A stretch of DNA of 64,000 nucleotides from Rhizophagus irregularis (taxonomy: Eukaryota; Glomeromycota; Glomeromycetes; Glomerales; Glomeraceae): contig NC_089430.1 of assembly GCF_026210795.1 (NCBI RefSeq), positions 5,766,001-5,830,000 on the forward strand. The letters run 5' to 3'. Below are positions 34,723 through 46,578 of the stretch, piece by piece. A program made the translations under genes and the position numbers. The notes beneath the pieces were generated by a model that was not told where the DNA came from, ran no database searches, and saw only the letters and a program-made list of their open reading frames with translations. Positions within the stretch are counted from its first letter, which is position 1. The number at the start of each line of letters is the position of its first letter.

Positions 34723-35861
34723 TGGACGATATCATAATCGTTATACCTTACATTCATTAATTTATCGTTAAATGATTGCATTAAAATTTCGATATACTCG
34801 ATTAAATATATATATTTAATTTTTCGAAGTGAAATACAGCATTTTTTTTATATAACTTATGGTTTCGTAATTGCTAAAATTTATTATTCTACTTTATTTA
34901 TTCTATTGTATTTATTTTATTCTATTTTATTTATTTTATTATGTAATTTTTTTTTTTACACGTATTACATGTAATAATTAATAAATTACACTACCTTATT
35001 TTTTAATAATAAATTGTATAAAAAATTTTCTGAAGTATGTTGCTATACCACAGCGGCACAGCTTTGAATAATCAAAATTATTTTCGTAGGTTGACAAAAG
35101 CCCAAATAAAAAAAAAGTCTTGAAGACCGTTAGTTTAATCAAGATCTAAATGAGTGAATACAAAAATTTCTCAAAATCTGTTACAAAAATGACGTGTAAT
35201 ATTTGTAATGATCTTCTATCATTGCTTGCTTCCAATAGTTTTTACGATCGTTTAAGCTGACATAAATCTTGTAGAAAAGGAATATTAATAATCTTATGAT
35301 GCGATATAATGAAGGGTTTAATTGATGTAATCCCTAATTACGCATTAATAAAAAAATTATGTTACTGGTATATATAATTTTTGTATATTTGATAAAAAAA
35401 AAGATTACCGGGACAGAATTCTGAAACACTATTCATTATTGTCGTTGATACTTAAGCATCATACTATGTATAGAATTATTAAAAGACTATCATGAAGTCT
35501 AATGATATGAATTTGGGAAAATAAATTTTAGAATTAAAGTCAAAGATGTTTATACATATATTTTATTTGTTTTTCATATTAATTGTCTCATTGTTTTGAA
35601 ATTTGTAATTGAATATGTGATTATATTAACCGGTGGTTTACAATTGAGTGAACTTTATTTTAATAAGAAATTTATCATTACAATATTTTTCTTTAGTGCT
35701 TTGTTATATACTGTAAATGTGAGTATTGCGTAACTGATGAGCAACTTTAGCAACTATGCTGTAAAATTTTACGTATATAAGCTAAAAAGAAACCAAATTT
35801 ACAATTAATTATAAATCAAGGCATAAGAGAGTGAACAGGCAAATGTTCATTAATACCTTAT

Positions 35862-36338
35862 TCAATATTCATCGCTATCTTCATCTGTACTTGAAGGTAC
35901 TTCATCTCCACTTTCTTTGTCTTCCAATTTTGCAGATTTAATTTCACAATAACAAAACTCTCTATTATAATCAGGTCCATCTTCGCTTTCGCCAAAGTGT
36001 ATTTCCGTTTCGTGCTCCCTATAGTATTTGTCTCTAGCATATTGAATACAACCTGAATTTTTGTATAACCGTCGTGCTTCTCTTCTCATTGCTTCTTGAG
36101 CTAGTTTCTTGGAGACAAAGCAGCGACATTCAATTGAATATTCAACAGCTTTATATGGAGAAAAAAACATCGATAAGACCCAGACTTCAGCTGGAGTTTT
36201 GGCTGGTATTTTGGCTGGAGTTTTAGCTGAAGTCTTAGCTGGAGTCTTAGCTGGAAGTAGTTAAGAAATGATAAGATAAATTATTAAAATACAAAAAACA
36301 CTTCTAATACCTTTAACTTGCGAGTTCCCTGTTGACAT
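35862..36338 (-). CDS. small two-exon protein with AKTP repeats and acidic tail
   Basis: Exons (minus) 36338-36311 and 36250-35862, phase 1 intron, 138 residues starting MSTGNSQVK. Residues 10-29 are five AK(T/I)(P/S) repeats, followed by the globular part with CRCFVSKKLAQEAMRREAR, YARDKYYREHETEIHF and a Cys pair (CYCEIK), and an acidic C-terminus (PSSTDEDSDEY). A Met inside exon 2 (36170) would give a 102-residue form, but the exon 1 ATG plus clean splice sites and repeat-coding sequence favour the longer one. Family not recognised. The Lys/Pro/Ala repeats resemble linker-histone-like tails only loosely. Confidence 0.55.
36180..36250 (-). repeat. 12-bp repeat encoding AKTP
   Basis: Five units of the form AGCTGGAGTCTT on the plus strand (GCTAAGACTCCA coding), with small differences. 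In frame with the gene at 35862-36338. The acceptor site of its intron falls at the edge of the first unit. Confidence 0.7.
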
Positions 36339-38520
36339 TTTCTTTATTTTTTTTTGTTATTATTTATTGATGAACAATTTTTTCAACGGTGATAAGAGAT
36401 AAATTCAATATATAAAAACAAATCAAGCAAAAAAAAATATCTTTCGATCTTTTATAGATTCTGATAACTACGTTGTGAAACCTGAATATGCGTGTGTTTT
36501 TTCCTATAGAAGTTGATGAAGCAATAATGACGTAATTAAATATCCCTTAACGTTAAGATTTTAGGAATTTTACCATTTTGCAGATCATATATATATTAAA
36601 TTATAATCCGTAGCATATAAATTCCTTAGCTTCTTAGTATGCATCAGTTACGTTATATATACGACATCATACCTCACTAATTCACGAGTTTTTCTGAAAT
36701 TTTAGTGTCTCGAGCGCCAGATTCAGTTATCTCATCCAGTTGATACAGCTAATTACGAAAAATAAATGAAGAGGCTTAATAAGAGACCTTTTTAACAAGA
36801 TAATGAAAATATTTTTTATGGTAAGTTTATTACCTTAAAACAGAAAAGTTAAACCCTTAAAATATAAATTTCATTGTTTAAATGACTACATAGAACTTAT
36901 AAGTCATTATTTAATTATTTATTTATTATAGGTTTTATAAGCCAAACTGAATATTTATGTTATTTATGTAATAATAAGTTGGAGTAAAAGAATCAATTAT
37001 TGGCTCGGCAATATCAAACAGGGATTCTTTGAATTTTGTCTGAAGAAACTTGTCAAAATTTGATTATTTGAAGTACTGCTAAGCAGATTTATAAATACTC
37101 TTGTTCTTGATTAAAGATAAAATCGAGAAAATTATCGAATTAGTGAGAATGAGAGATTGGGTGATTTGTCGATTAGTACGACATAAAAGTTTTCACGACG
37201 TCATTATTTGAAGACTATTTTTTTAGAGAGTATTTCATATGAAAGATTTCTTTAGGTTCCTATTTCGATTTCAACCGATTTTAACGTTTCTACCGTAAGT
37301 TTTGTTATAGAAGTTTATTTTTGATACTTTTGGTTTATTATGAAGAGAGGATTTATCTTTTTATTTAAACTTTTTGGTAAATTTGCAATTTTTTATAACA
37401 ATTAATTCTAATTTAACTTCACTAATTGCTCATACATTCTTGTTTCTAAATATTTTAGTGTTTAATATAAAGGAAAGTTTTTTTTTTAAAGGAATAATTT
37501 ACCTTTTATTATAATCTAATAATTTTTTATATAATTTGTTGTTCTTCCCTAATAAATTTATTTTTTAATTAATGTGTGAGATAAATTTATATTATACTTA
37601 ATTTGATTTTAGTTGCTTTCTGGTATTTTTTATATAATTGATCGAAAAGTCACCTGATACACTAATTTGATACAGGAATTGCTTGTAACTTTTAAATTTG
37701 AAGAAAAGAATGAAAAGTAATTAAATTTAGTTATAATTACCAATCACACAAATTTGATTCTTTAAAATTAATAGAGCCAATCGAGCCATATGAAAAATTT
37801 AACACTTCGGAAGATAAAAAAAGTCTAGTGTTATTGCAAAGGCTCAGTTTTAATAAATATGCTATAACTATGGAGGGTTTGATCACTTCGATGTATTAAA
37901 ACAACAGTTAAAAAGTTACAAAATGAAAATTTTTTATTAAATTTTTACTAAAAGTTGCTATTAACAACTATGTAATTCACATTGACGTATCTTGTTTTAC
38001 GTGAACAATTGCTGAGGATGTTAATTTTATTCATGGTTTTTTTTTATAATCCATGTGAACAAGATTACAGAAAGAGTTAATTTTATTCATGGTTAAACTG
38101 TTGAATTAGCTCAGGTTCTTTTTAAATAAAACGTGCGTAAATTAAATTCTAAAGTAGAATTTATTTTATTATACAGAATAAGAAGCAGAATTTATACTAA
38201 TGCAGCTTGAATAAAAGCTGGTTTAACTAAATAACATTAACAAATCCATGTTTAGTTCATATATCAAAAAAGAAGTTTGTATTCACATTGTAGAATTAAT
38301 TTATTATTTAGAATCTCTAAAATCAGAAATACTAAATTATCAAATAAAAAACTTTTTGAACATTTGACGTAGTATTATTTTGTCGATCTATGTTACACTT
38401 ATGTCGTGCATGCGTAAATCGGAAAACGAAAAATTTTTTTGTGACATTCAGCTTTTTCTGCTGCTGTTGAGTTGCACATTTTTGTTAACTATAAAGTTTC
38501 TTAAATTTATCTATTGAACT
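36339..38520. other. intergenic, no gene seen
   Basis: A+T-rich with poly-T and poly-A tracts and no recognisable coding, RNA or repeat feature. About 37980-38110 contains two similar phrases (GTTAATTTTATTCATGGTTT and GTTAATTTTATTCATGGTTA). It includes whatever promoter the kinase pseudogene at 38521 once had. Confidence 0.4.
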
Positions 38521-39977
38521 ATGGATTATGGGGAATGCAAATATTGTAAACGAAAATATACCGGAAATGAATACTGTAAAGCATGTAATGTAAAACATTT
38601 CCAACAAAATTTTAAAAATTGGACTAGTGGTAATAACGACATTGACAAAATTTTTCAAGACAAACAACTATCAGCGAATTTTTATGATCAAGTATTAGAG
38701 TGGATACCTTACAATAAATTATATGATATTGAATATATTGCAAAAGGTGGTTTTGGAAAAGTTATAGAGCAAAATGGATTGATGGACATATATAGTATTG
38801 GGATAATAAAAATGAAAATTGGAAACGATATGCTTCCAATAAGTTTGTAGCTCTGAAAAGTTTAAAATTCTGAAAATATTACATTAGAATTTATCAATGA
38901 GGTATTACCTAATTTCTTAATTTAATGAAATTTTTAAATACGATTTTTACTAACTGATTTTTTAAATGTATATAGATAACAATGCACTGTAAGACTATTA
39001 TGGATGGCTCAATTTCCGTTTTTAGAGTTTATGGAATTACACAAGACCCAGAAACAAAAAATTACATGATGGTTCTGAATTATGCAGAGAATGGAAGTTT
39101 AAGAACTTATTTGGATAAAAATCATTATGAATTAACTTGGTATATTAAGATATCATATTTATGGCATATTACACTAGGACTTAAGAGTATTCATGAAAAA
39201 GAACTAATTCATCGAGATTTACATATTGGAAATCTACTTCATTTTTCAAGTGATAGTTCTATAAATGGTTTTACTTCTATAACCGGTATGGGATTATGTG
39301 AACCTGCAGATTATAATACATCGAAAAACACAAAAAACAGTATATACGGTGTTTTACCTTATATTGCTCCTGAAGTTTTAAGAGAACAAAATTATCCTAA
39401 AGTTGCTGATATTTATAGTTCGGTATAATTATGTATGAAGTAATTTCTGGACTACCTCCATACCATGATGTAAGCCATGATAAAAATTTAGTAATAAAAA
39501 TTTGTCAAGGACTTAGGCAAGATTCAGTAACTGGTAATATTAAAATACCTCAATTAATTGTGAGTTTAATTAAAAGATGCTTGGATGCAAATCCATTAAA
39601 TCGACCTACGGCAAAAGAAGTTCAAGTTGTTTTATATCGATGGGTTCTTTTGGTACCAGAAATACTAAAACAAATTGAAGAAGCAGAAGAAATCTACCAA
39701 CTAACAGTGTTCCATCAACTAGTTTATCATACTAAACACATTCCGAAGCTGTTTATACAAGTAGATTACTTAATTTTAATAATCTTCCAGAGCCAAAAAA
39801 TTCAGATGATTATTATGACGAACAAAATGATAATATGATTCAGGTAAATACTATAATAATTTTGTATGAATCAAATGTAAAAAATACTAATATATCTTAT
39901 TACATTAAATAGAATCTTTACAAATCGATATTTCTCAATTGGCAATTAAAGATAATGTTGTTACGTATATATTTTAA
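38521..39977 (+). pseudogene. kinase pseudogene B, single N-lobe module
   Basis: The layout of the family without the array: one N-lobe exon (38521-38901), a C-lobe exon (38976 to about 39842) and a tail exon (39913-39977, ESLQIDISQL). The start MDYGECKYCKRKY gives the fuller Cys motif of the family. The glycine loop (IAKGGFGKV) is intact, but one base is missing at about 38763, a TAG follows, and a second shift lies near 38866. In the C-lobe LIHRDLHIGNLL is present; the metal-binding motif is TGMG, lacking the Asp; a one-base loss at about 39420 breaks IYSFG; and a TAA lies near 39741. With at least three shifts and two stops this is a true pseudogene. Confidence 0.8.
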
Positions 39978-40588
39978 TTTATTTTAAAAAATAATTTTAA
40001 TAGTTAATTCATATTATCTCATATTACAGGCAAATCAAAGATTATTCAACTTATTAAATTAGTAGTTTTCTATCTTTTTGTTTTATTTATTTAAACTATG
40101 TTAAAGTTTTTCTCAACATTTATATATTTCTTCTCTTTGTTTTTACTATAATTTTATATTGAGTGATAGGATAATTCGATTAAGTTTAGCATTATATGAT
40201 TGCATTAAAATAAGTTTTACAATCACTTTAATCTCCCGATAAAATTTTTAATTTAAAAGTGTTTTACTATAACAGATAATGAATTATTAATATTAAATCA
40301 GACTTATTATGTTGAAAAGATTTTAATGATTTTATTATTTTATTTAAGTGGATAGTTAATTGGATAATGTGTCAGTCATTTCCAAATATTAAGATCAGAC
40401 AAAATAATAGGTAATATTCACGATCCTAAGTCCTGACAAGAGTCTTAGACATTTAAAATCATTGTTTGAATCATACTTTCAGATTTCTCAAATTCTTAAT
40501 CCTAATACGTTAAATATTTTGGCGAAATGTCACTAGTTGAAGATCTTTCTCATGAAATTCGCTTTAATACTCGTAATTTCCTTTTTTT
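39978..40588. other. intergenic between tail-to-tail genes
   Basis: A+T-rich; holds the 3' ends of kinase B (+) and the double AIG1 gene (-). No further gene is visible. Confidence 0.4.
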
Positions 40589-42563
40589 TTACTCAAGAAT
40601 TCTTTTTTCATATTCTTTCTTCTGCTTCTCGTAGCGCTCTTTTGCGATGATTTCAGCTTTACTTATTAATTCTTCTTCATATTCTCTTTGTAATCTCTCT
40701 TCGTCTTCTTTCGCCTTTCTTGCAGTTTCTTCTTGCATTTTCCGAGCCTTCTTGAAAAGATAATTTGTAAATACTCCATCTATATTGGTGATATGTTTTT
40801 CCAATTCTTTGAGGCATTTTTCATGCACGAGATTACCAGGTGGAAAGTCTTCCGTATTCGGAGAAATGGCCCACCGATTATCAAGGGAATTGATGAAAGC
40901 CTTTATTGGTTCATTCCAGCAAGAATTTTTGAAATATTCTGGATCCTTAGTCTGCTTCCTGTTACAATTTGAAAAGACAGAAATCATGTATTGAAGAGAC
41001 TCTTCTCCGAGAAATGTTGTTATTCCGTTGAGCGTATTATTTATTTGTTCATTCGTGAACAATCTGGCTTCTGTAAAAGCATTTTAACAATATGTTTCTA
41101 ATTTAGTCTCATCACAAACTTTAATGATCAGTATTCTTACTCACCAAATACTAATAATATGGCCCTGATTCCATAAACGTACTTTTGGATGGTGCGAGCG
41201 ATTTCTTCTAAGATATCTTTGTTGGGATCATCAGTGTTAAAAATCCCTGGCGTATCAATGATATTGTAAATTTCGTCCCCAATTTTGTAACTTGCAGAAG
41301 CAGATTTTTGAGTAGCGAATGACTAATCACTTTTGAGAGTTAAAAACAAATATAATTGAAAATACCATATTCATATACATATATTTTTACTTACAAAACT
41401 TTCAGAAACAGGAAAAGTTGGTTTTTCATCTTCAGAGGTTTTCAACAATAAATTTCCCAAAGTGCTTTTACCAGCGCCTTACAAACAAATATACAATAAA
41501 AAAAGAGATAACTGAAAATAAAAATACGATATCAAGGCGTACCTGTTTTTCCAACTAAGAGTATGACTTTTCTTCGTTTCTCTTCTGCTTCTCTCTCTTT
41601 TCTTTCATTTTCTTTTTGCTTTTTCCAAGCCTTTTCGAAAAGGTCATTTGTATACACTCCATTTATATGATAGCTGATATGTTTTTTCAATTCTTTGAGG
41701 CGTTGTTTATACACGAGATTATCGGGTTGAAAGTATCTCGCATCTGGAGAAATGGCCCACCGATTATCAAGGGAATTGATGAAAGCCTTAATTGGTTCAT
41801 TCCAGCAAGAATTTTTAAAATATTCTGGATCCTCAGTCTGCTTCTTGTTACAATGTGAAAAGACAAAAATCATGTATTGAAGAGACTCCTCTCCGAGAAA
41901 CGTTTTTATTATGTTGAGCGTATTCTTTTGTTCATCCGTGAACCATCGGCTGGCTTCTGTAAACAGAATTTTAACAATATATTTCTAATTTAAACTTTAA
42001 TCATCAGTATTCTCACTCACCAAATACGAATAATATGGCTCTGATTCCATAAGTGCACTTTTGGATGGTGCGAGCGATTTCTTCTAAGATATCTTCAGTG
42101 GGATCGTTAGTGTTAAAAATCCCTGGCGTGTCGATAATATTATAAATTTTGTCCCCAATTTGTAACTCGCAAAACTAGATTTTTTAGTAACGGATAACTA
42201 GTAATCACTATTGAAAGTTAAAAACAAGTATAGTTGAAAATACCCTACTTATATACTTATATTTTTTGCTTACAAGGCTATCGGAAGCATGGAAAGTTGG
42301 TTTTTCATCTTCAGAAGTTTTCAACAATAAATTTCCCAAAGTGCTTTTGCCAGCGCCTTTCAAACAAATGTACAATGAAAAAAAGAGATGACCGAAAATA
42401 AAAATATGATATCAAGGCATACCCGTTTTTCCAACTAAGAGTATGGCTGGTGCATTGATTTGCAACAGTGGCGGTTTAGATCTAAAGAGAGGAAGTTGAA
42501 AAGTATTAAAAAATGGAATTTCCAGTAACAGATTTTATATGTTCTTTACTTAGCGTCTGCCAT
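40589..42563 (-). CDS. double AIG1-type GTPase (two fused P-loop GTPase domains)
   Basis: Inferred exons (minus): 42563-42550, 42481-42423, 42356-42274, 42197-42021, 41956-41543, 41477-41395, 41322-41145 and 41070-40589, about 496 residues. Start MADAKSKPPLLQ. Domain 1 has P-loop VGKTG|AGKST (split by a phase 1 intron), DTPGIF, IRAILFVF, and a charged helix. That helix runs without a break (EAEEKRRKVILLVGKTG) into the P-loop of domain 2, which repeats the same exon pattern and ends in a coiled, charged C-terminus (KERYEKQKKEYEKRILE). AIG1/GIMAP GTPases bind GTP and often form membrane-associated oligomers. Domain 1 lacks one base in an A run (plus strand 42159-42161), which breaks the frame unless it is an error; domain 2 is intact. 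The two halves are so similar, introns included, that a recent tandem duplication is likely. Confidence 0.75.
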
Positions 42564-44364
42564 AGTAGTTATTCGAATGTAGAAAAAATTGGTTCACTAG
42601 AAAGAAGTGAAAATCGGAGTAGGTTAAATAGAAGTCGTTATTGGCGCAAACAACACTTGTACACACAGATGCATCAATCAAATCATTTTTGGGGGTGATA
42701 GTAGGTGCGACAAGCCGACAACTGCAACATACTGTATATTTTAGCTAGTGATCTACATATCTCTTTATACCAAAAAGGGAAATGTATGGTGACTGTCACC
42801 TATAGTCCAAAATTTGAAATTTTATTTATTTATATTGTGTAACTCATTTTTATTGCTGCGTGAACAGCAAAATTTTTTTTTGCCATATTACATGGAATTC
42901 TTAATAATTTTTTCTCAATTTTTTTAATTTTATTTAATATCTTTTTTTAGTGATATCAGATATGAATTTTTTTTTTTCATCAAAATAAATTTTATTCAAG
43001 ATTTTTACAATTATTAAAATTATTAAGTTAATCGCTTTGTAACTTTGCTACTGTTTTGAATATTAATGTCTTTTAATTTTACTAATAAGGAAAAAAAAAA
43101 GAGTGTAATAAGTACTTGTAAAATTTTTAGGTAAAAAAAAATCATGTAACACATAATCATGCGATGCCGTAAAAATCTAACATTACCTATTCACTAAACC
43201 GCTAGTAATAAACCTTTATAGTATTTGCCAACGAACCTTTTTATAATATGCCTCACAATTATCTTTCAGTCATATTTACGGAAATTTTTATTATCATAAT
43301 TCTTTATTATTTTATTAGTGTATGGCTAAAACGGTTATTAACAAGGTTCAGATTTTTAAAAAATATATTTTTTAAAAAGGTCAAAAGATCAAATTTCATT
43401 TCACAAAATAAAAATGTGGAAATATATATCCCGAAGTTAGCAAGTTTTCTTCAGATTTTAACAATTTTTCAAAATTGAAATGAAAAAAAAGTAGAACATG
43501 AAGCATTATATCTTTCGATCATGGAATTAAAAGTGTACATTTTTTTTAAAATTTAATCATTGGAAGTTTGCAAGAGAAAAAGTCTCGTTAGTAAGTTTTA
43601 ATGTTGCCTTATCAAATTATTTATTTGTATAAAATATTAAACTAGTTTATTGCGATTTAAAATAATTGACTTTGGATGTTCACCAATATTAATTTTTTAA
43701 AGTACAACGAATAGTACAGTATATTCTTTTTCTTTTTTTTATAATTATTATTCAAATCCGCAAGAATAAAATCACAGAATTCATAATACAAGTTTAAATC
43801 ATTTCATTTTCTAAGTATCAAATATAATGAAAAGTTTTTGCAATTATTTATTTATTTTTTTTTTTGAAAATCTATTACTATTTGATTTTTTAATACATTG
43901 TATCGAAGATTCTTTATACTAACGTTTAATTACTCTTTTCAGCTTAGGTCGTCTTTATAATGGGTGTCACGTGATATATAGTATAATGCTTGAAACATGT
44001 GATTCATGTGATTAGCGTGTGATTTTGTTACACGTAGTAATAATTTACTGAATGCATTAATTGTTTACACGGTTATTTTGGCGATTAATGGTTTGATGAT
44101 TCTTTCTTTATATTCTTATATTCCGTCATTATATCAAAAATAAAAATAAAAATTATATTGTGGTAACAAATAGACTAGTACCAATATAAATTTATAATAA
44201 TATCCAATTAAAAAAAAATTCAATACAGCTCAGAAATAAAGCCATTATTACTCAATTCTTAGAGCCGGATATAATTTTGGCCGAAATATTTTTTTTCTGC
44301 AAGTTATTTGTTTAATTAACCAACTTTATTTCAGCTTTAGCATCTTAAGTCTGTATCATTTTCT
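42564..44364. other. intergenic between AIG1 gene and kinase C
   Basis: Divergent upstream region of the double AIG1 gene (-) and kinase C (+). It contains the duplicated segment at 42890-43490. CTGTCACCTATAG near 42794 and an ACATGTGATTCATGTGATTAGCGTGTGA cluster near 43995-44025 are the only locally complex sequences. No additional gene is supported. Confidence 0.4.
42890..43490. repeat. duplicated segment, partner at 32230-32870
   Basis: Co-linear with 32230-32870 (landmarks given there). This copy carries a short open frame (43248-43478) that is not preserved in the partner, arguing that the duplicated unit is non-coding. Confidence 0.75.
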
Positions 44365-46578
44365 ATGAAAAGTCTCATGGATACGCTAATTAAGAAATTA
44401 AAACTAAATAAGAATTGCAAAAAATGTAAATTTAAGTGTAACACAATATATTTTCAACAAAATTTCAAAAATTGGACCAGTGGTAATGAATATATTGATA
44501 AATATATTCAAGATACTCAACTATCAGCCCATGAAGATCCAGAAAAAGCATTAGAGTGGATACCTTATAATAGATTTTATGACATTAAATATGGCAAAAA
44601 AACTGGAGTATATAGAGCAAATTGGACTGATGGATGTATTGACAGTTGGGATAATGAAAATCAAAATTGGAAAAGATTTAATAAAAATATGATTATCGCT
44701 CTCAAAAGTTTGAGTAATCCAAAAAGTTTTATATTAGAGGTTATAAATGAGGTATTATTTAATAAAATTTTGAAATTTTAATTTTTACTAAATTTACTAA
44801 TTTGTTGTATTTTTAGATTAAAACAGATTACGAATTATATGGAATCACTCAAAATCCACAAACAAAAAATTATATGATGGTATTGAATGATAAATGTAAA
44901 AAATGTAATCTCATGTGTAGTGTAATACACTTTAAACAAAATTTTGAAAGTTGGACTAGTGGTAATGATTATATTGATAAATTTATTCAAAATATTCAAT
45001 TATCAACACACAAATATGATGCATATAAAAAACCACTTATAGAATGGATACCTTATAATAAATTTTATGATATTGAATATATTGATATTGGAAAAGTATA
45101 TGCAAATTGGATTGATGGTCCTCTACGCGAGTGGAACAATAAAAATTTTAATTGGGAAAGAAATCAAAATGTGCTTGTGATGCTGAAACATTTAAGCGAT
45201 TTGAAAAATATTGCATCAGAAGTTGAGAATGAGGTATAATAAATTTACTATTTTGAAGTTTCAAAAGATTAATTTCTACTAATGTATTATATTTGTAGTT
45301 TATGTTACATAAAATTTATGGAATAACTCAAGAGCCACAAACCAAAAATTATATGATGGTGTTGAGTAATAAATGTAAAAAATGTAATTACATATGTAAT
45401 GCAATACATTTCCAACAAAATTTTGGAAGTTGGACTAGTGGTAATGATTATATTGATAAATTTATTCAAAATACACAAATATCAGCCCATGATGATGCAA
45501 AAGAAGCGTTAAAATGGATACCTTATGATAGCTTTTATAATATTAAATATATTTAAGAAATTGGAATATATAATGCATTTTGGATTGATGGAGGGGATAG
45601 TACAAATCGAAATGGGATAAGAAAGTTGGTAGATTTAAAAGGCTTAAGTGATCCAAAAAATATTACATCAGAATTGATGAATAAGGTATTTTAAATTATT
45701 AATTTAGGAAAATTTGAATCCTCAATTTTGCTAATATATTTGTATTTGTAGAACAATAGACTTTAGTGTATAACTCAATACCCAAAGACAGAATATTATA
45801 TGATGGTACTGAGTGGTGAGTGTAAAATATGTAACAAAACATGTGAAGCAATATACTTTCAACAAAATTTTGAATGCTGGACTAGTGGTAATGATTATAT
45901 TGATAAATTTATTCAAAGTACTCAAATATCAGCCCATTATAATGCAAAGAAAGCATTAGAATGGATACCTTATGATAAATTTTATGGTATTGAATATGTT
46001 GAGATTAGCAAAGTATATGTTGCAAATTGGATTGATGGTCCTCTACACAAGTGGAACAATAAAAATTTTAATTGGGAAAGAAATCAAAATGTGCTTGTGA
46101 TGCTGAAACATTTAAGCAATTTGAAAGATATTGCATCAGGAGTTGAAAATAAGGTATAATAAATTTACTATTTTGAAGTTTCAAAAGATTAATTTTTACT
46201 AATGCATTATATTTATAGTCTATATTACTTTATGGAATAACTCAAGAACCGGAAACAAAAAATTATATGATGGTTTTGAATTATATATGTAAAAAATGTA
46301 ATTATAAATGTAAAACAATACATTTTCAACAAATTTTTAAAAATTGGACTAGTGGTAATAATAATATTGACAAATTTATTCGAGATACTCAGCTATCAGC
46401 GCACGATATATCAGATGCATTAGAATGGATACCTTATGATAGATTGGATAATATTGAATATATTGCAAAAGGTGGATTTGCCAAGGTGTATAAAGCATAT
46501 TGGTCTAGTAAAAGTAGATTTATAGCTCTAAAAATTTTAAATAATTCAAAAAATATTACATTAGAATTTATGAATGAG
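44365..46578 (+). repeat. exon-repeat array C, five kinase N-lobe modules
   Basis: Exons of 360-417 bp. Modules 2 and 4 share the insert GPL(R/H)(E/K)WNNKNFNWERNQN, absent from the others, so they are sister copies separated by module 3: the duplication unit there was two modules. Introns after modules 2 and 4 are also nearly identical (GTATAATAAATTTACTATTT). Modules 3 and 4 carry nonsense codons. Confidence 0.8.

Larger units (their letters stand above)
30932..35861. other. gene-poor stretch
   Basis: Mostly A+T-rich sequence without supported genes, apart from the duplicated segment at 32.2-32.9 kb and a possible small gene near 34.5 kb, listed separately. Short frames at 33156-33350 and 33648-33857 lack recognisable motifs and normal composition. 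Confidence 0.4.
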
